IMG/VR virus record: IMGVR_UViG_3300025889_000456
Location: 1-34,416 of that record
Direction: 5' to 3' (one strand)
From: a virus
Length of the DNA stretch: 34,416 nt
The position numbers and the translations under genes are program-made. Positions 8,671 through 16,650 of the stretch are shown here, piece by piece. The number at the start of each line of letters is the position of its first letter. Within the stretch, counting starts at the first letter, position 1. The notes beneath the pieces were generated by a model. It made no database searches. It was not told where the DNA came from and saw only the letters and a program-made list of their open reading frames with translations.

Positions 8671-8696
8671 GTTAAATGCTCCTATGCATCAAATGA

Positions 8697-8987
8697 TTAG
8701 AATGGACCCGTCAAGAGAGCTGAGTATTCTACGGTATCGGTAGCGGCTGGGCCGTCTACCCAAATAGAACCATTTGCTGTTCCTTCGGTCCCATCATTGC
8801 TATTCTTCACTCCAAGGCAAGCACTGCCAACGGTGTCTTGATTTGTCAAAGACAACGTGACAATACGCGAATTGGTATCAGCGATAGCAAAAGCTCTGGC
8901 CGTAGTATCAACCTCAATCGTGCCAGAAATCAAAACAAGATCTCCAACACAATTAACACTGCGGCTATTGATATCTCCAGCTGCCAT
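8697..8987 (-). CDS. Small beta-rich protein next to the major capsid gene
   Basis: The product has 96 aa and starts at ATG 8987 with AGAGGAGATAGGCA before it. Sequence such as RIVTLSLTNQDTVGSACLGV alternates strands with short turns and there are no long helices. It lies 15 bp downstream of the coat gene, the usual place for capsid cement or decoration proteins. The role is inferred from position. Confidence 0.7.
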   Translation of the reverse strand: MAAGDINSRSVNCVGDLVLISGTIEVDTTARAFAIADTNSRIVTLSLTNQDTVGSACLGVKNSNDGTEGTANGSIWVDGPAATDTVEYSALLTGPF

Positions 8988-9002
8988 TGCCTATCTCCTC
9001 TA

Positions 9003-9998
9003 TTAAGTGATACCAGCCAAAACGCCAAGCTTACGACGATTGTTGACGGCAATATTACCTTGGAAGAGGATGTTAGCAACAAGCGCATCTTGATCAATGG
9101 GCTTCTGAAAACCTTCATCCGTCATCGCAAAGTTAGCCTTGCCATGAACAAACATCATAATATGAGCGGAGTTTAGCATAAACATTGCACCCGAAGTGCA
9201 ATAATCATCCCAAACAACTTCTGCGCCCTTGAACTTGAGAGTTTCAATGCCAGCATCAGCACCACCCGAAGGATTCTGCTCATAGCGCACACGAGGAGCG
9301 ATCAAGGCTTCCAACGCTTCATGGATGGTCTGCGTAGTAACAATAAAATCGGGCGAAGATGAAACACCTTCGCTACCACGCGAACAGCTATTGTAAACAA
9401 CGCGCATGTTGCTAACCAAGTTAGCAGCCGCATTCCCTACACTAGCCGCAGCGCGGTTGCGCCATGCGGTATTTTCAGCTGGGTCAATGCTACCATAAAC
9501 CGTTGTGGTCGGAGTCGTATCAACCGCTGCGACAAGACCGGTCAACTGCTTATTGGCACTCGCCGTTCCGTCCGAAAAAATACCCGTGGCAATACCATCA
9601 CCCAAAGAAAGTTCGCCTTGGCGTACTTTTTCGGTCATAATATCGTTGATCTGCGCCGGTCCCATATTGGAACGCAAGCTCAAACCATCAATAGCCAAGC
9701 CAACCGCAGCTTGCTTCCACGTAAACCAAGCCGTGGTTTGGCCAATCTGAGGCGTGATGTTAAGATTGTCATAACCAGTATACCACTTAAACGTGCCATT
9801 GGTACCGGTCATAACGGGAATGCGAATACGCTCTCCACCCTGCAAAACCTTAATACGATTTCCAGTGCGGAACCACGCAAGCGTTTTCGCCATATTGTAA
9901 ACGTTATCTTGAATCATTCCAGACGATAGGATTTCATCAAGAGTCATCGTCAACAATGGGCCGTATACCCTCGTCAGAGAGGATTCACCTACTGCCAT
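9003..9998 (-). CDS. Major capsid protein, HK97-fold type
   Basis: The product has 331 aa and starts at ATG 9998 behind AGGAGTAATCCATC. It lies directly after the scaffold gene and before small beta-rich proteins, the classical head order. Sequence features fit a coat protein: an N-terminal arm with TMTLDEILSSGMIQDNVY, a glycine/threonine-rich middle with GTNGTFKWYTGYDN, PDFIVTTQTIHEALEALIAP at about 216-235 (spine helix region), and a C-terminal beta segment FQGNIAVNNRRKLGVLAGIT. Length is normal for coat proteins that use a separate scaffold. No protease or delta domain is fused. The coat role is well supported by synteny; fold assignment is by resemblance. Confidence 0.88.
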   Translation of the reverse strand: MAVGESSLTRVYGPLLTMTLDEILSSGMIQDNVYNMAKTLAWFRTGNRIKVLQGGERIRIPVMTGTNGTFKWYTGYDNLNITPQIGQTTAWFTWKQAAVGLAIDGLSLRSNMGPAQINDIMTEKVRQGELSLGDGIATGIFSDGTASANKQLTGLVAAVDTTPTTTVYGSIDPAENTAWRNRAAASVGNAAANLVSNMRVVYNSCSRGSEGVSSSPDFIVTTQTIHEALEALIAPRVRYEQNPSGGADAGIETLKFKGAEVVWDDYCTSGAMFMLNSAHIMMFVHGKANFAMTDEGFQKPIDQDALVANILFQGNIAVNNRRKLGVLAGIT

Positions 9999-10021
9999 GA
10001 TGGATTACTCCTATCTATGCG

Positions 10022-10915
10022 TTACGTTCTAACAAGACGATTCCACGCTCGTTTCACAGCTTTAGCCGTGACATCTTCAAGCGTATCCCCGTCTTCTCTA
10101 ATGGATGGTTCGCCTTTAGGAACAGAAGCAGAAGAACGATGCATTGAATTTGCTCTCATCAGTCGCTGCACACGATCTCCTCCCGTTGCCCCTTGTGCTC
10201 CCCGCTGTTCCGCTTCAGATATGAGCTTGTCAAAATTATGAAGAATATATAAATGATTAGGAGTTATACCTTGCTCTGGACTTCTTAGCTGACGATAAAG
10301 ATCGCGGACACCATCAAAAATATCAGTGTTCCACACAAATTTATCTCCATCCATATAGCCAAAGTCTTCACCCCACTGCTCAATGCCCTCAGCTATAGAC
10401 TGAGCAGTCATTTTAGTAGACTCTTCAATCATCTTTTCGCGCTCAATTTCATCGCGGCTTATTAACCCCATCTCATCTATCAAAGCTTCTAAGCGGTCAC
10501 GCTCATGCTTTGGCATACGAGATAGTAGCTGCTTACGTCTGACCTCCTCTGGCGAAGGCTGTTCAGGTTTTTCATTCGCCTTCTCCAAAGCTTCAAGCCG
10601 TTCTTGTAATTCTTTGTTACTATTGGCTTGATTGTTTATTGTTCTTTGAATCTCTTTAAAAGATTCGGCTCCTCCGGGCAATCGGTCAGCATTTTGCTCT
10701 AGAAAAGCCAGCACATCTCCTCGCGTTGGTAGTTTCTCCGAACTCTTTGACTCATTCGGGAGTCCATTTCTGGGACCGTTTGAATCTCGTTCGTCACCAA
10801 CGCGACCAGTCGCGCCAGACTGTTTTTGTTCCATTAAATTATTAATAGACTCAGCGTTTAATTCTGCTTCCATTTGTTGCAATTCTTCAGCTGGACTTAT
10901 CGTTGCTGTGCTCAT
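10022..10915 (-). CDS. Capsid scaffold protein
   Basis: The product has 297 aa. It is hydrophilic and almost wholly helical, with a coiled coil at about 80-115 (NNQANSNKELQERLEALEKA) and charged helices around 125-160. The C-terminus is basic (TAKAVKRAWNRLVRT), as in scaffolds that bind the coat protein through a C-terminal helix. It lies directly upstream of the major capsid gene, 23 bp away, so coupled expression is expected. It starts at ATG 10915 behind the recurrent CCCCCTCAAGGAG leader. No protease motif is seen, so procapsid maturation probably releases it intact. Confidence 0.82.
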   Translation of the reverse strand: MSTATISPAEELQQMEAELNAESINNLMEQKQSGATGRVGDERDSNGPRNGLPNESKSSEKLPTRGDVLAFLEQNADRLPGGAESFKEIQRTINNQANSNKELQERLEALEKANEKPEQPSPEEVRRKQLLSRMPKHERDRLEALIDEMGLISRDEIEREKMIEESTKMTAQSIAEGIEQWGEDFGYMDGDKFVWNTDIFDGVRDLYRQLRSPEQGITPNHLYILHNFDKLISEAEQRGAQGATGGDRVQRLMRANSMHRSSASVPKGEPSIREDGDTLEDVTAKAVKRAWNRLVRT

Positions 10916-10922
10916 ACGTAGT

Positions 10923-10935
10923 CTCCTTGAGGGGG
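10923..10935 (-). promoter_or_regulatory. Recurrent late-gene leader with Shine-Dalgarno, copy 3
   Basis: The minus-strand sequence CCCCCTCAAGGAG lies 7 nt before the scaffold ATG at 10915. It is one C shorter than the other two copies. It sits between the zinc-ribbon gene and the scaffold gene. Confidence 0.6.
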
Positions 10936-10936
10936 A

Positions 10937-11377
10937 TTAAGCATTTGGCAAATCATCTGCTTTACCAACGTCATTACTGTCATCTGTTCCTACTACAAAA
11001 TTATTTTTATCTTCTGCTCGTTTTTCTTCTTCTCTACGATAATCATCTAACGTTCGACCACTAAGTTTTTGTATTGGCTTAACAGAGTTAGGTGCTTTTT
11101 CGTCCCAATTTCTAGCACCTTTAACTTTATCTCCTGCCTCAACAACGCCTAACGCTTTCATTATCTGTTTCTTATGGCGAAGTCCATGTATATCCATATC
11201 CAAAGACTCGTCATAATATGACTCAAAAGGCATATAACCTTTGATCGCTGACATAGGAAACTGATATTCTAGCTGTCCTCCGCACGCACATTCTCTCGTA
11301 TGATTACGAACTTCAAAAGAAGACCATAGCTCTTGTTTTTTTTCGCATTTATTACAGCTATAATCGTAGAGAGGCAA
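10937..11377 (-). CDS. FmdB-type zinc-ribbon protein
   Basis: The product has 146 aa. It starts at TTG 11377, supported by GAGGAGGG upstream and by the MPxYxY opening typical of this family. MPLYDYSCNKCEKK with C8 and C11, then C30 and C32 (ECACGGQ), makes a zinc ribbon. The tail from about 90 is charged and helical (DDYRREEEKRAEDKNN). FmdB-type ribbons are widespread and occur in phage head regions, but their role there is unknown. It lies between the Pro/Ala-rich protein and the scaffold. Confidence 0.82.
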   Translation of the reverse strand: MPLYDYSCNKCEKKQELWSSFEVRNHTRECACGGQLEYQFPMSAIKGYMPFESYYDESLDMDIHGLRHKKQIMKALGVVEAGDKVKGARNWDEKAPNSVKPIQKLSGRTLDDYRREEEKRAEDKNNFVVGTDDSNDVGKADDLPNA

Positions 11378-11379
11378 AA

Positions 11380-11856
11380 CTATCTAACCCTCCTCTTTGG
11401 AGACATTAAAGGAATGGATCGTTGTAGATCATCTTGCATTTGCATTTTTGAACGATCCATCGAATTTGTCTTACGTAGCTCTGCGCCTTTTTCTTGGGCA
11501 TAAAGACGTTCTTGAGCTTTTTGCTCAAGATTATCTGTGCGTGACTGTCCAGCAATTTGGTCAAGCTTTTCCAGTGCTTTAGGCAAAACTTCCAATTCCT
11601 CTAAAGTAAAGCCAACTAAGACGCTTTCACCTACTCCAATCTGTTCTGCTACTTTAGCTCTAGCCGCATCCATCCTAGCGCGTTCATCCTGCTGTCTATT
11701 CTGTGGAGCAGCAGGAGCGGTACGTGAAGGAGCCGCATTTCTGTTAGAAGGCATAGGGCGTGCTTGAGCACCTGCTGGCTTTGGTGTTCCAGCGGGAGGA
11801 GCTGTAGCTGCTTGCTGTGGAGCCATAGGCCTACGATGCATTCTACTATGTGGCAT
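11380..11856 (-). CDS. Pro/Ala-rich low-complexity protein with helical C-terminus
   Basis: The product has 158 aa. The chosen start is ATG 11856, which overlaps the previous stop (TAATG); a longer in-frame extension would lie wholly inside the upstream gene. Residues 1 to about 60 are disordered and rich in Pro, Ala and Arg (PQQAATAPPAGTPKPAGAQA). Residues about 60-158 are helical and charged, with FTLEELEVLPKALEKLDQIA at the centre, and the end is basic. It lies just upstream of the zinc ribbon and scaffold genes, so an assembly role is possible. No family recognised. Confidence 0.72.
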   Translation of the reverse strand: MPHSRMHRRPMAPQQAATAPPAGTPKPAGAQARPMPSNRNAAPSRTAPAAPQNRQQDERARMDAARAKVAEQIGVGESVLVGFTLEELEVLPKALEKLDQIAGQSRTDNLEQKAQERLYAQEKGAELRKTNSMDRSKMQMQDDLQRSIPLMSPKRRVR

Positions 11857-12176
11857 TATCCATCTCCTGTAAAGGCTGTAAATCCCGTAAGAGAAATAAA
11901 GCAATCATTTGTACTGTTAACAACTTTGGCTTTCATGTCTGTGTTACGAGTTCCGGGAATGCAGATCGCCTCATTGAAATACGATCCCTGCGATACGTCT
12001 ATATATATTTCCCAGACCACATTTGTTCCATCAATAATTTGCACTAAGCTATTTTTATCTGTGTGACCAGCTATAGCTAATGCCCAATACTGACGATGCT
12101 GTTCAGCTGTTTTTGTAGCTGTTGCACCTCCAGCACCTCCTTCTTGATGCTCCTCCCACCGACTTGAAAGATTCAT
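11856..12176 (-). CDS. Small beta-rich virion-like protein, paralogue of the 4534-4848 product
   Basis: The product has 106 aa. Its ATG at 12176 overlaps the upstream stop, and its own stop overlaps the downstream ATG. The core IAGHTDKNSLVQIIDGTNVV aligns with the product of 4534-4848, including the following ID strand, IP turn and terminal DCxIxL strand. The N-terminal 25 residues are Gly/Ala/Glu-rich. Probable decoration, head-fibre or neck component; the exact place is unknown. Confidence 0.75.
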   Translation of the reverse strand: MNLSSRWEEHQEGGAGGATATKTAEQHRQYWALAIAGHTDKNSLVQIIDGTNVVWEIYIDVSQGSYFNEAICIPGTRNTDMKAKVVNSTNDCFISLTGFTAFTGDG

Positions 12177-12613
12177 TAGCTTAACTTTGGGATGTAATAC
12201 CCCATGATCGTCATGTGAATATCGTCATCATCCGTCTTAGCATTTACAAATTTACCCTTGCTAACAAGGATGTTCAACGGCGTAATAGAAATCGTTGAGT
12301 TTTGAGCCAAGCCAAAATGAAGCAGCTTTTTATCTACTGTCGTTGTAGTATTGCTTGCCGCTTCATAAACAATAATATTTGTATCCGATGCGTTGCTTAT
12401 TTCTTTGTCTGCAAAAGCCACTATGCCTGTAATAACAAATTGCTTTCCGTTTTTAGGCGCATAGTAGCTATACGCTGTGTTTACAAGATTCAGTTCAAAA
12501 AAGACTGTCTCATCATAAGCATACGGCGCAGTAACAAGCTGGCCTATTTTAGTAACAATTGCCGTAACAAAGCCACCCGAATGGTCACCTGTTATGTGCA
12601 TAGGAGCTGGCAT
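12176..12613 (-). CDS. Beta-rich virion-like protein of the same group
   Basis: The product has 145 aa and its ATG at 12613 overlaps the preceding stop. GKQFVITGIVAFADKEISNA at about 55-74 takes the place of the IAGHTD core of its neighbours and is followed by NIIVYEA and a terminal DDIHMTIMGYYIP strand. All four adjacent genes follow the same strand order, which suggests divergence from one ancestor. Function is inferred only from position in the virion operon. Confidence 0.72.
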   Translation of the reverse strand: MPAPMHITGDHSGGFVTAIVTKIGQLVTAPYAYDETVFFELNLVNTAYSYYAPKNGKQFVITGIVAFADKEISNASDTNIIVYEAASNTTTTVDKKLLHFGLAQNSTISITPLNILVSKGKFVNAKTDDDDIHMTIMGYYIPKLS

Positions 12614-13191
12614 TACACCTCAAGCATCATAAATGTAATACGCGCATACGCCGTTCCAGCCGTATGGTCGCTAACAACGCGAATCTCAAACGTCTGGTTT
12701 TGTGGTATTAACAACGAGCCTTCTTTATTAAACGCATACTGACTGTTGTCTACATAAATACGATCCAGCTCAGTAAACGTCCCAGCCATAGTAGGGTTAT
12801 TATCATACGCTGTGACCGCTGCTGAATTTGCCGCACCCGATGTTGTATTAACCGGCGTAACCGCCGTGCCGCCACTTGCATACGTCCTACCGTATCCCAA
12901 TTCAAAGCGCGTTGCTGCGGCTGGCAAAGCCGTTCCACCACTAGTCCCAACAAGCTGCACGCGAACATAGCTAATCGCCATAACGCGATCTGCATCCGTA
13001 TTTTTTACATGCAATATCGTATGCGTACTATTGTTGACCGAAGCAAAATCGCCAACAACTTGATATGACTGGTTTTTATTTAGGGCAACCCAATGCTGTA
13101 GGGCAAGGCTTTCGGACTTTACAAGAGCCTGTCCTTCTTGATTTACCTCCAAAACATATTTATTGCCTCTACCGCCAATTTGAATAGACAT
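12613..13191 (-). CDS. Beta-rich virion-like protein of the same group
   Basis: The product has 192 aa. The start is ATG 13191 with GGAGAGTAAGCGTT before it; an in-frame extension upstream would overlap the previous gene and lacks a ribosome site. It opens MSIQIGGRGNKYVLEVNQEG, much like the next gene upstream, then NKNQSYQVVGDF and HTILHVKNTDADRVMAISYV. It ends in FEIRVVSDHTAGTAYARITF. An all-beta fold is likely. Function unknown, probably virion-associated. Confidence 0.72.
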   Translation of the reverse strand: MSIQIGGRGNKYVLEVNQEGQALVKSESLALQHWVALNKNQSYQVVGDFASVNNSTHTILHVKNTDADRVMAISYVRVQLVGTSGGTALPAAATRFELGYGRTYASGGTAVTPVNTTSGAANSAAVTAYDNNPTMAGTFTELDRIYVDNSQYAFNKEGSLLIPQNQTFEIRVVSDHTAGTAYARITFMMLEV

Positions 13192-13196
13192 AACGC

Positions 13197-13790
13197 TTAC
13201 TCTCCTGTATTCCGCAAATAACAAATAAACGCACAATACACTTGTAGGCTTGTATTGCTGGATGTATTTGGATTTAGCTTTACGCCTATTGTCTTGTTCT
13301 TTGGTATAATCTCATTGATAGGCAAAACATGTCGAGAACCAAGGGACGTAAGTGCTAAAATATGCGTTTCTCCATCGGTCAACGTCTTGCCTGTTGCCCC
13401 TTTATAAGCATCAGCAGTCAAAGAACTTTGTGTTGCGCCGTAGTTTCTGTTTGAATTTACATCCACAGCAACGGGTGTATCAATGATTGTGCCAGCTGTA
13501 GGATTCTTAATGACCGTTGTATAGGCTTTATTACTGCTTGTCCCATTGGTATCAAAATATCCCACAACAATAGTTTCTATAATTAAGTTCCGTGTCTCAT
13601 TATTTTTCACATATATAAGGGGCGTTTCGGCATCATCTGTTAACGTAAAAAGACCTGTGTTAATATTAAATGCCAATTCATCTTGATTTTGCCGAACAGC
13701 CTCTTCAACAGAGACAGCACGCACCCACAGGCGTTCACTTTCATCTACGTTCGCCGCAAAGTTATTTCGTCCACCATTTACTTGTGGCAT
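13197..13790 (-). CDS. Beta-rich virion-like protein of the same group
   Basis: The product has 197 aa and its ATG at 13790 overlaps the upstream stop (TAATG). It contains ETPLIYVKNNETRNLIIETI followed by VVGYFDTNGT and a Pro-containing turn, then GVKLNPNTSSNTSLQVYCAF near the end. This is the same order of strands as the next gene, with about the same length. It begins the run of four related genes downstream of the portal. Probable head or neck accessory protein. Confidence 0.72.
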   Translation of the reverse strand: MPQVNGGRNNFAANVDESERLWVRAVSVEEAVRQNQDELAFNINTGLFTLTDDAETPLIYVKNNETRNLIIETIVVGYFDTNGTSSNKAYTTVIKNPTAGTIIDTPVAVDVNSNRNYGATQSSLTADAYKGATGKTLTDGETHILALTSLGSRHVLPINEIIPKNKTIGVKLNPNTSSNTSLQVYCAFICYLRNTGE

Positions 13791-13975
13791 TACAGTTCCA
13801 CCTCGTTATCAGTGTAGTCCACATCGTACAAACTATAAAGCAAAAAGTTAAGTTTTCTTAATTCCATTAAGATTTGACCCAATGTCTGTGAGGCTTTATC
13901 GTCCTCGACAAACGGTCTATTTGTAAGGCTTTGCGGAATGCGGCCAAGCCCCACTCCGCTTTCGATTTCAGCCAT
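13790..13975 (-). CDS. Small unknown late protein
   Basis: The product has 61 aa and starts at ATG 13975. GRIPQSLTNRPFVEDDKASQ is followed by a helix, TLGQILMELRKLNFLLYSLY, at about 31-50. It is joined by 1-nt overlap to the next gene. No family recognised. Confidence 0.65.
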   Translation of the reverse strand: MAEIESGVGLGRIPQSLTNRPFVEDDKASQTLGQILMELRKLNFLLYSLYDVDYTDNEVEL

Positions 13976-13976
13976 C

Positions 13977-14273
13977 TTAATAGCTCATCATCGACATGTG
14001 TTCAAAGTCATCAGACAACAAGCGTTCTATGTCTTGTTTAAGCTGACGCAATCTACGCTCTCTATAAATTGATTTTTCTAGCGTCCTGCGCTGCTTAATA
14101 AGTTCTGGCAAACGCTCATCGTCTGGATCATCTATCGCATCTATCTTGCGACAGATAATTTCTAATTCAGTTCCGGGGTCATCTTCAAATCCGTTTGAAC
14201 CTTTAGACGATTCAACAACATGAAAGCCACCAACATCTGCTTCATCCTCTAAGCCAAGACCTAGCATATCCAT
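13977..14273 (-). CDS. Small charged helical late protein
   Basis: The product has 98 aa. The start chosen is ATG 14273; an in-frame extension would run into the upstream gene. The N-terminus is Gly/Asp-rich (MDMLGLGLEDEADVGG), the middle is a charged helix (LPELIKQRRTLEKSIYRERR) and the end is Met/Ser-rich. The helix resembles the small coiled-coil proteins that accompany portal genes, but no family is recognised. Confidence 0.65.
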   Translation of the reverse strand: MDMLGLGLEDEADVGGFHVVESSKGSNGFEDDPGTELEIICRKIDAIDDPDDERLPELIKQRRTLEKSIYRERRLRQLKQDIERLLSDDFEHMSMMSY

Positions 14274-14277
14274 ATTG

Positions 14278-14457
14278 TTAACCCAATACCTTTTCAAGGT
14301 TATCTGCAATAAGATCAAACTGACGTTCTGTTAGCACAAAAAGACGCTGGTCTAATTCGCCAACAGACTTAGATGCTTTATACAGTTCATGCAGTGACTC
14401 TTGAATAAGTTCTTCTTTAGTTGGAGCTTTAACTACAACTGCTTTTGCTTTAGCCAT
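14278..14457 (-). CDS. Small helical protein directly after the portal gene
   Basis: The product has 59 aa. ATG 14457 is preferred over an upstream in-frame start because GGAGAAGG precedes it and it follows the portal stop directly. It has a Lys/Ala/Val-rich start (MAKAKAVVVKAPT) and one long helix (LHELYKASKSVGELDQRLFV). Role unknown. Confidence 0.68.
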   Translation of the reverse strand: MAKAKAVVVKAPTKEELIQESLHELYKASKSVGELDQRLFVLTERQFDLIADNLEKVLG

Positions 14458-14458
14458 T

Positions 14459-16573
14459 TTAAGTACCTTCTCCTGTTTGCCTTGGTGAGCTTGGGACTTG
14501 ACCATTTACGCGCATCGCATCGCCCTGTATGGCAGATGGCGTAGGCACAGGTTGATTCATAATGTTTCTGCCTTGAGGACGAGGCTGTCCTTGTCCTTGT
14601 GCTTGTCCCATCATTTGGCTTATCAAATCTTGTGGCGAAACGCCTCCATCTCCCGGACCAGCTGTAGGATTAATCACTCCTTGTAATTGCTGCTCCATAT
14701 TCCCTTCCATATTTAGAAAAGGCAATATACGCTCTGGATCGGGAATGCGATATCCACGTACTAAAAGATCTTTAACTAGTTCTCCAATGTTAGGCCCAAT
14801 GCCATTGTTTTGAGCCTTCAATGTTTCATTCATATTTTGCATGAGCTGGATTAGGTCCATTGCCTGTTTTCGCTCAACAGCTAATGCTGTTGCCGCAGAG
14901 CTAACATCAATCTCAAATCCATACTCACCAGAAGACATTTCTTCAGTGATTTTAACTTCTTCTTGCGCCCTTGGGTCAATAAGAAAAAGTCGCTCTGGTC
15001 GAAACTCTGTCGTTAGCTGCCAAAACTTACGCGCACAGCGAACTTGATATTGAGCAAACTTTTCTGCACGTTCGTCTTCTCTTGCCGTTGTCCGTCGATC
15101 ATGTATGTTAGCTTCTGTAGCAGAGTCCGTCTTAGGCAGCGAGATTGGCTGCGGCGTTCCATTAGCACGATCAAACATGCTCTGAACAAGCCGTAGTATA
15201 TCTCCTTTTTCTGGAGGTATATCGCCAAACTGTATGGCTTGAACCGCACGACCTTGCGCTTGAACCAGCCCTTCTACTTCAAACGCTTCCATATCTTCTG
15301 CGTCTAAAATAGCATCAATCTCTTCTTCGCGTATATACATAGGATCGTAAAGAAAAAGATTTTTCTGCTTACGAATAACAGAGATATATGAATCAAGAAT
15401 CTCGTTAACCATTGACTGCATTGAGTCAGCGCCACCCATAATCAATGGACCTCTAGTCCACCAATTAGTTACCCCATCTTGTAGTGATAGGATTTCTAAT
15501 GGGTAGTCTTCTAGTGACTGAACAGGCCACTCTTCTTCGTAGCGCAAGAACCGGTCATGGTAAGGAACAATCTCCAACCAAAGATTTAATTTGTTGTTTT
15601 GATCTTTGACATGGTTTCTTGCATAAATCTCATACGACTCAACAAGGCCAAAGTCATCTACAGAAAACTTATCGGGGTCAGCGTCTGGAGCGCCTTCTAT
15701 GCGATGATTAGGCTCTAGGTTGGTAGAGTCTAATGAATCATCGTACAGCACATCGTCTATATGTCGCACGGTGCGAAAAGCAACCCATCGGGCATCGTAT
15801 AGTCCATCAGAAGCCAAGGGGTCAATGATTATATCGCCAGCTCTCCAGTGCAAACCAAAGGGGGACTCCCACTTTACGGAAGTGTTTCTGTTTGCGTCAG
15901 GATGCTCTAAAAAGTATTGATGTTCAGTGATGTGCTGCTCAAGGATAGCTTGCTGCTGTGGGGATAAGTCAGGCTGTTGTAAAAAGCGCGTATGGGTTTC
16001 TATATGCTGGACATGAGTCTGATCCATAGAGACTACAGTTATCTCACCAGAAATAAGATACAAAGACTCATCGTAAGGATTATTTATTATCTGTCCGGGA
16101 TTAATCAAACTATCTGTGATTAGTCGCGCTTCTATGTCGGCTGTGTAGCCAATCTTTTTACCACCAAAAGGCGAAAGATACGCATCTAGCAATACGCGCT
16201 TATCGTGTCGTAGCTGCGATGTTTCCTTATACCAATAGTTAGATATCTTTGCTACTGTGCGCTCAGCGCCAACGCTTGCTTTAGACATAGGCTGCACAGT
16301 AAAAGTGGGGTTATGTGCAGCCATGTTTGCAATAGACTGGTCAATATGACCAAACACAATGTTTGCTTTAGATCGGATGCCGGGGTCTTTTTGATCGCCA
16401 AGGTTTAGACGTTGCATCTCGCGCTCTCGCGTAGTGGCAGCGTCATTATTGTACATATCTACAAGCGTTTGTGCTGGCTCAAAAATAGGCTTCCAATAAT
16501 CTATTGCGTGTTCAAGTCTACGCTTCCAGTAATCTAACTGATCAGATTTTCTTGATGGATATGAAACAGGCAT
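14459..16573 (-). CDS. Portal protein
   Basis: The product has 704 aa, near the length of P22-like portals. It forms the ring at the packaging vertex through which DNA enters and leaves. It lies directly after the large terminase gene, as portals normally do. The N-terminus is helical (YWKRRLEHAIDYWKPIFEPA at about 15-34). The middle contains VSMDQTHVQHIETHTRFLQQ and a Trp/Pro-rich wing region. A C-terminal glutamine/proline/glycine-rich tail (QGQGQPRPQGRN region) replaces a long helical barrel. It starts at ATG 16573 and has its own promoter at 16614-16642. Confidence 0.9.
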   Translation of the reverse strand: MPVSYPSRKSDQLDYWKRRLEHAIDYWKPIFEPAQTLVDMYNNDAATTREREMQRLNLGDQKDPGIRSKANIVFGHIDQSIANMAAHNPTFTVQPMSKASVGAERTVAKISNYWYKETSQLRHDKRVLLDAYLSPFGGKKIGYTADIEARLITDSLINPGQIINNPYDESLYLISGEITVVSMDQTHVQHIETHTRFLQQPDLSPQQQAILEQHITEHQYFLEHPDANRNTSVKWESPFGLHWRAGDIIIDPLASDGLYDARWVAFRTVRHIDDVLYDDSLDSTNLEPNHRIEGAPDADPDKFSVDDFGLVESYEIYARNHVKDQNNKLNLWLEIVPYHDRFLRYEEEWPVQSLEDYPLEILSLQDGVTNWWTRGPLIMGGADSMQSMVNEILDSYISVIRKQKNLFLYDPMYIREEEIDAILDAEDMEAFEVEGLVQAQGRAVQAIQFGDIPPEKGDILRLVQSMFDRANGTPQPISLPKTDSATEANIHDRRTTAREDERAEKFAQYQVRCARKFWQLTTEFRPERLFLIDPRAQEEVKITEEMSSGEYGFEIDVSSAATALAVERKQAMDLIQLMQNMNETLKAQNNGIGPNIGELVKDLLVRGYRIPDPERILPFLNMEGNMEQQLQGVINPTAGPGDGGVSPQDLISQMMGQAQGQGQPRPQGRNIMNQPVPTPSAIQGDAMRVNGQVPSSPRQTGEGT

Positions 16574-16613
16574 ATACTATGGCCTTTCGCCTTAGCTACT
16601 TCTTCTCCAAAAA

Positions 16614-16642
16614 TATATAAGTAATTATATAACGCAAGTCAA
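16614..16642 (-). promoter_or_regulatory. Sigma70-like promoter for the portal and head genes
   Basis: On the minus strand it reads TTGACT (16642-16637), a 17-nt spacer and TATATA (16619-16614). The predicted transcript starts near 16607, giving a leader of about 34 nt before the portal ATG. It sits in the only sizeable gap (77 bp) in this part of the late operon. Confidence 0.55.
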
Positions 16643-16650
16643 ATTTAGTT

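Noticed and set aside
12302-12742. Plus-strand frame of 146 codons
   Set aside because: It is the antisense shadow of two overlapping beta-rich virion genes, rich in Cys, Tyr and Asn as expected for a shadow.
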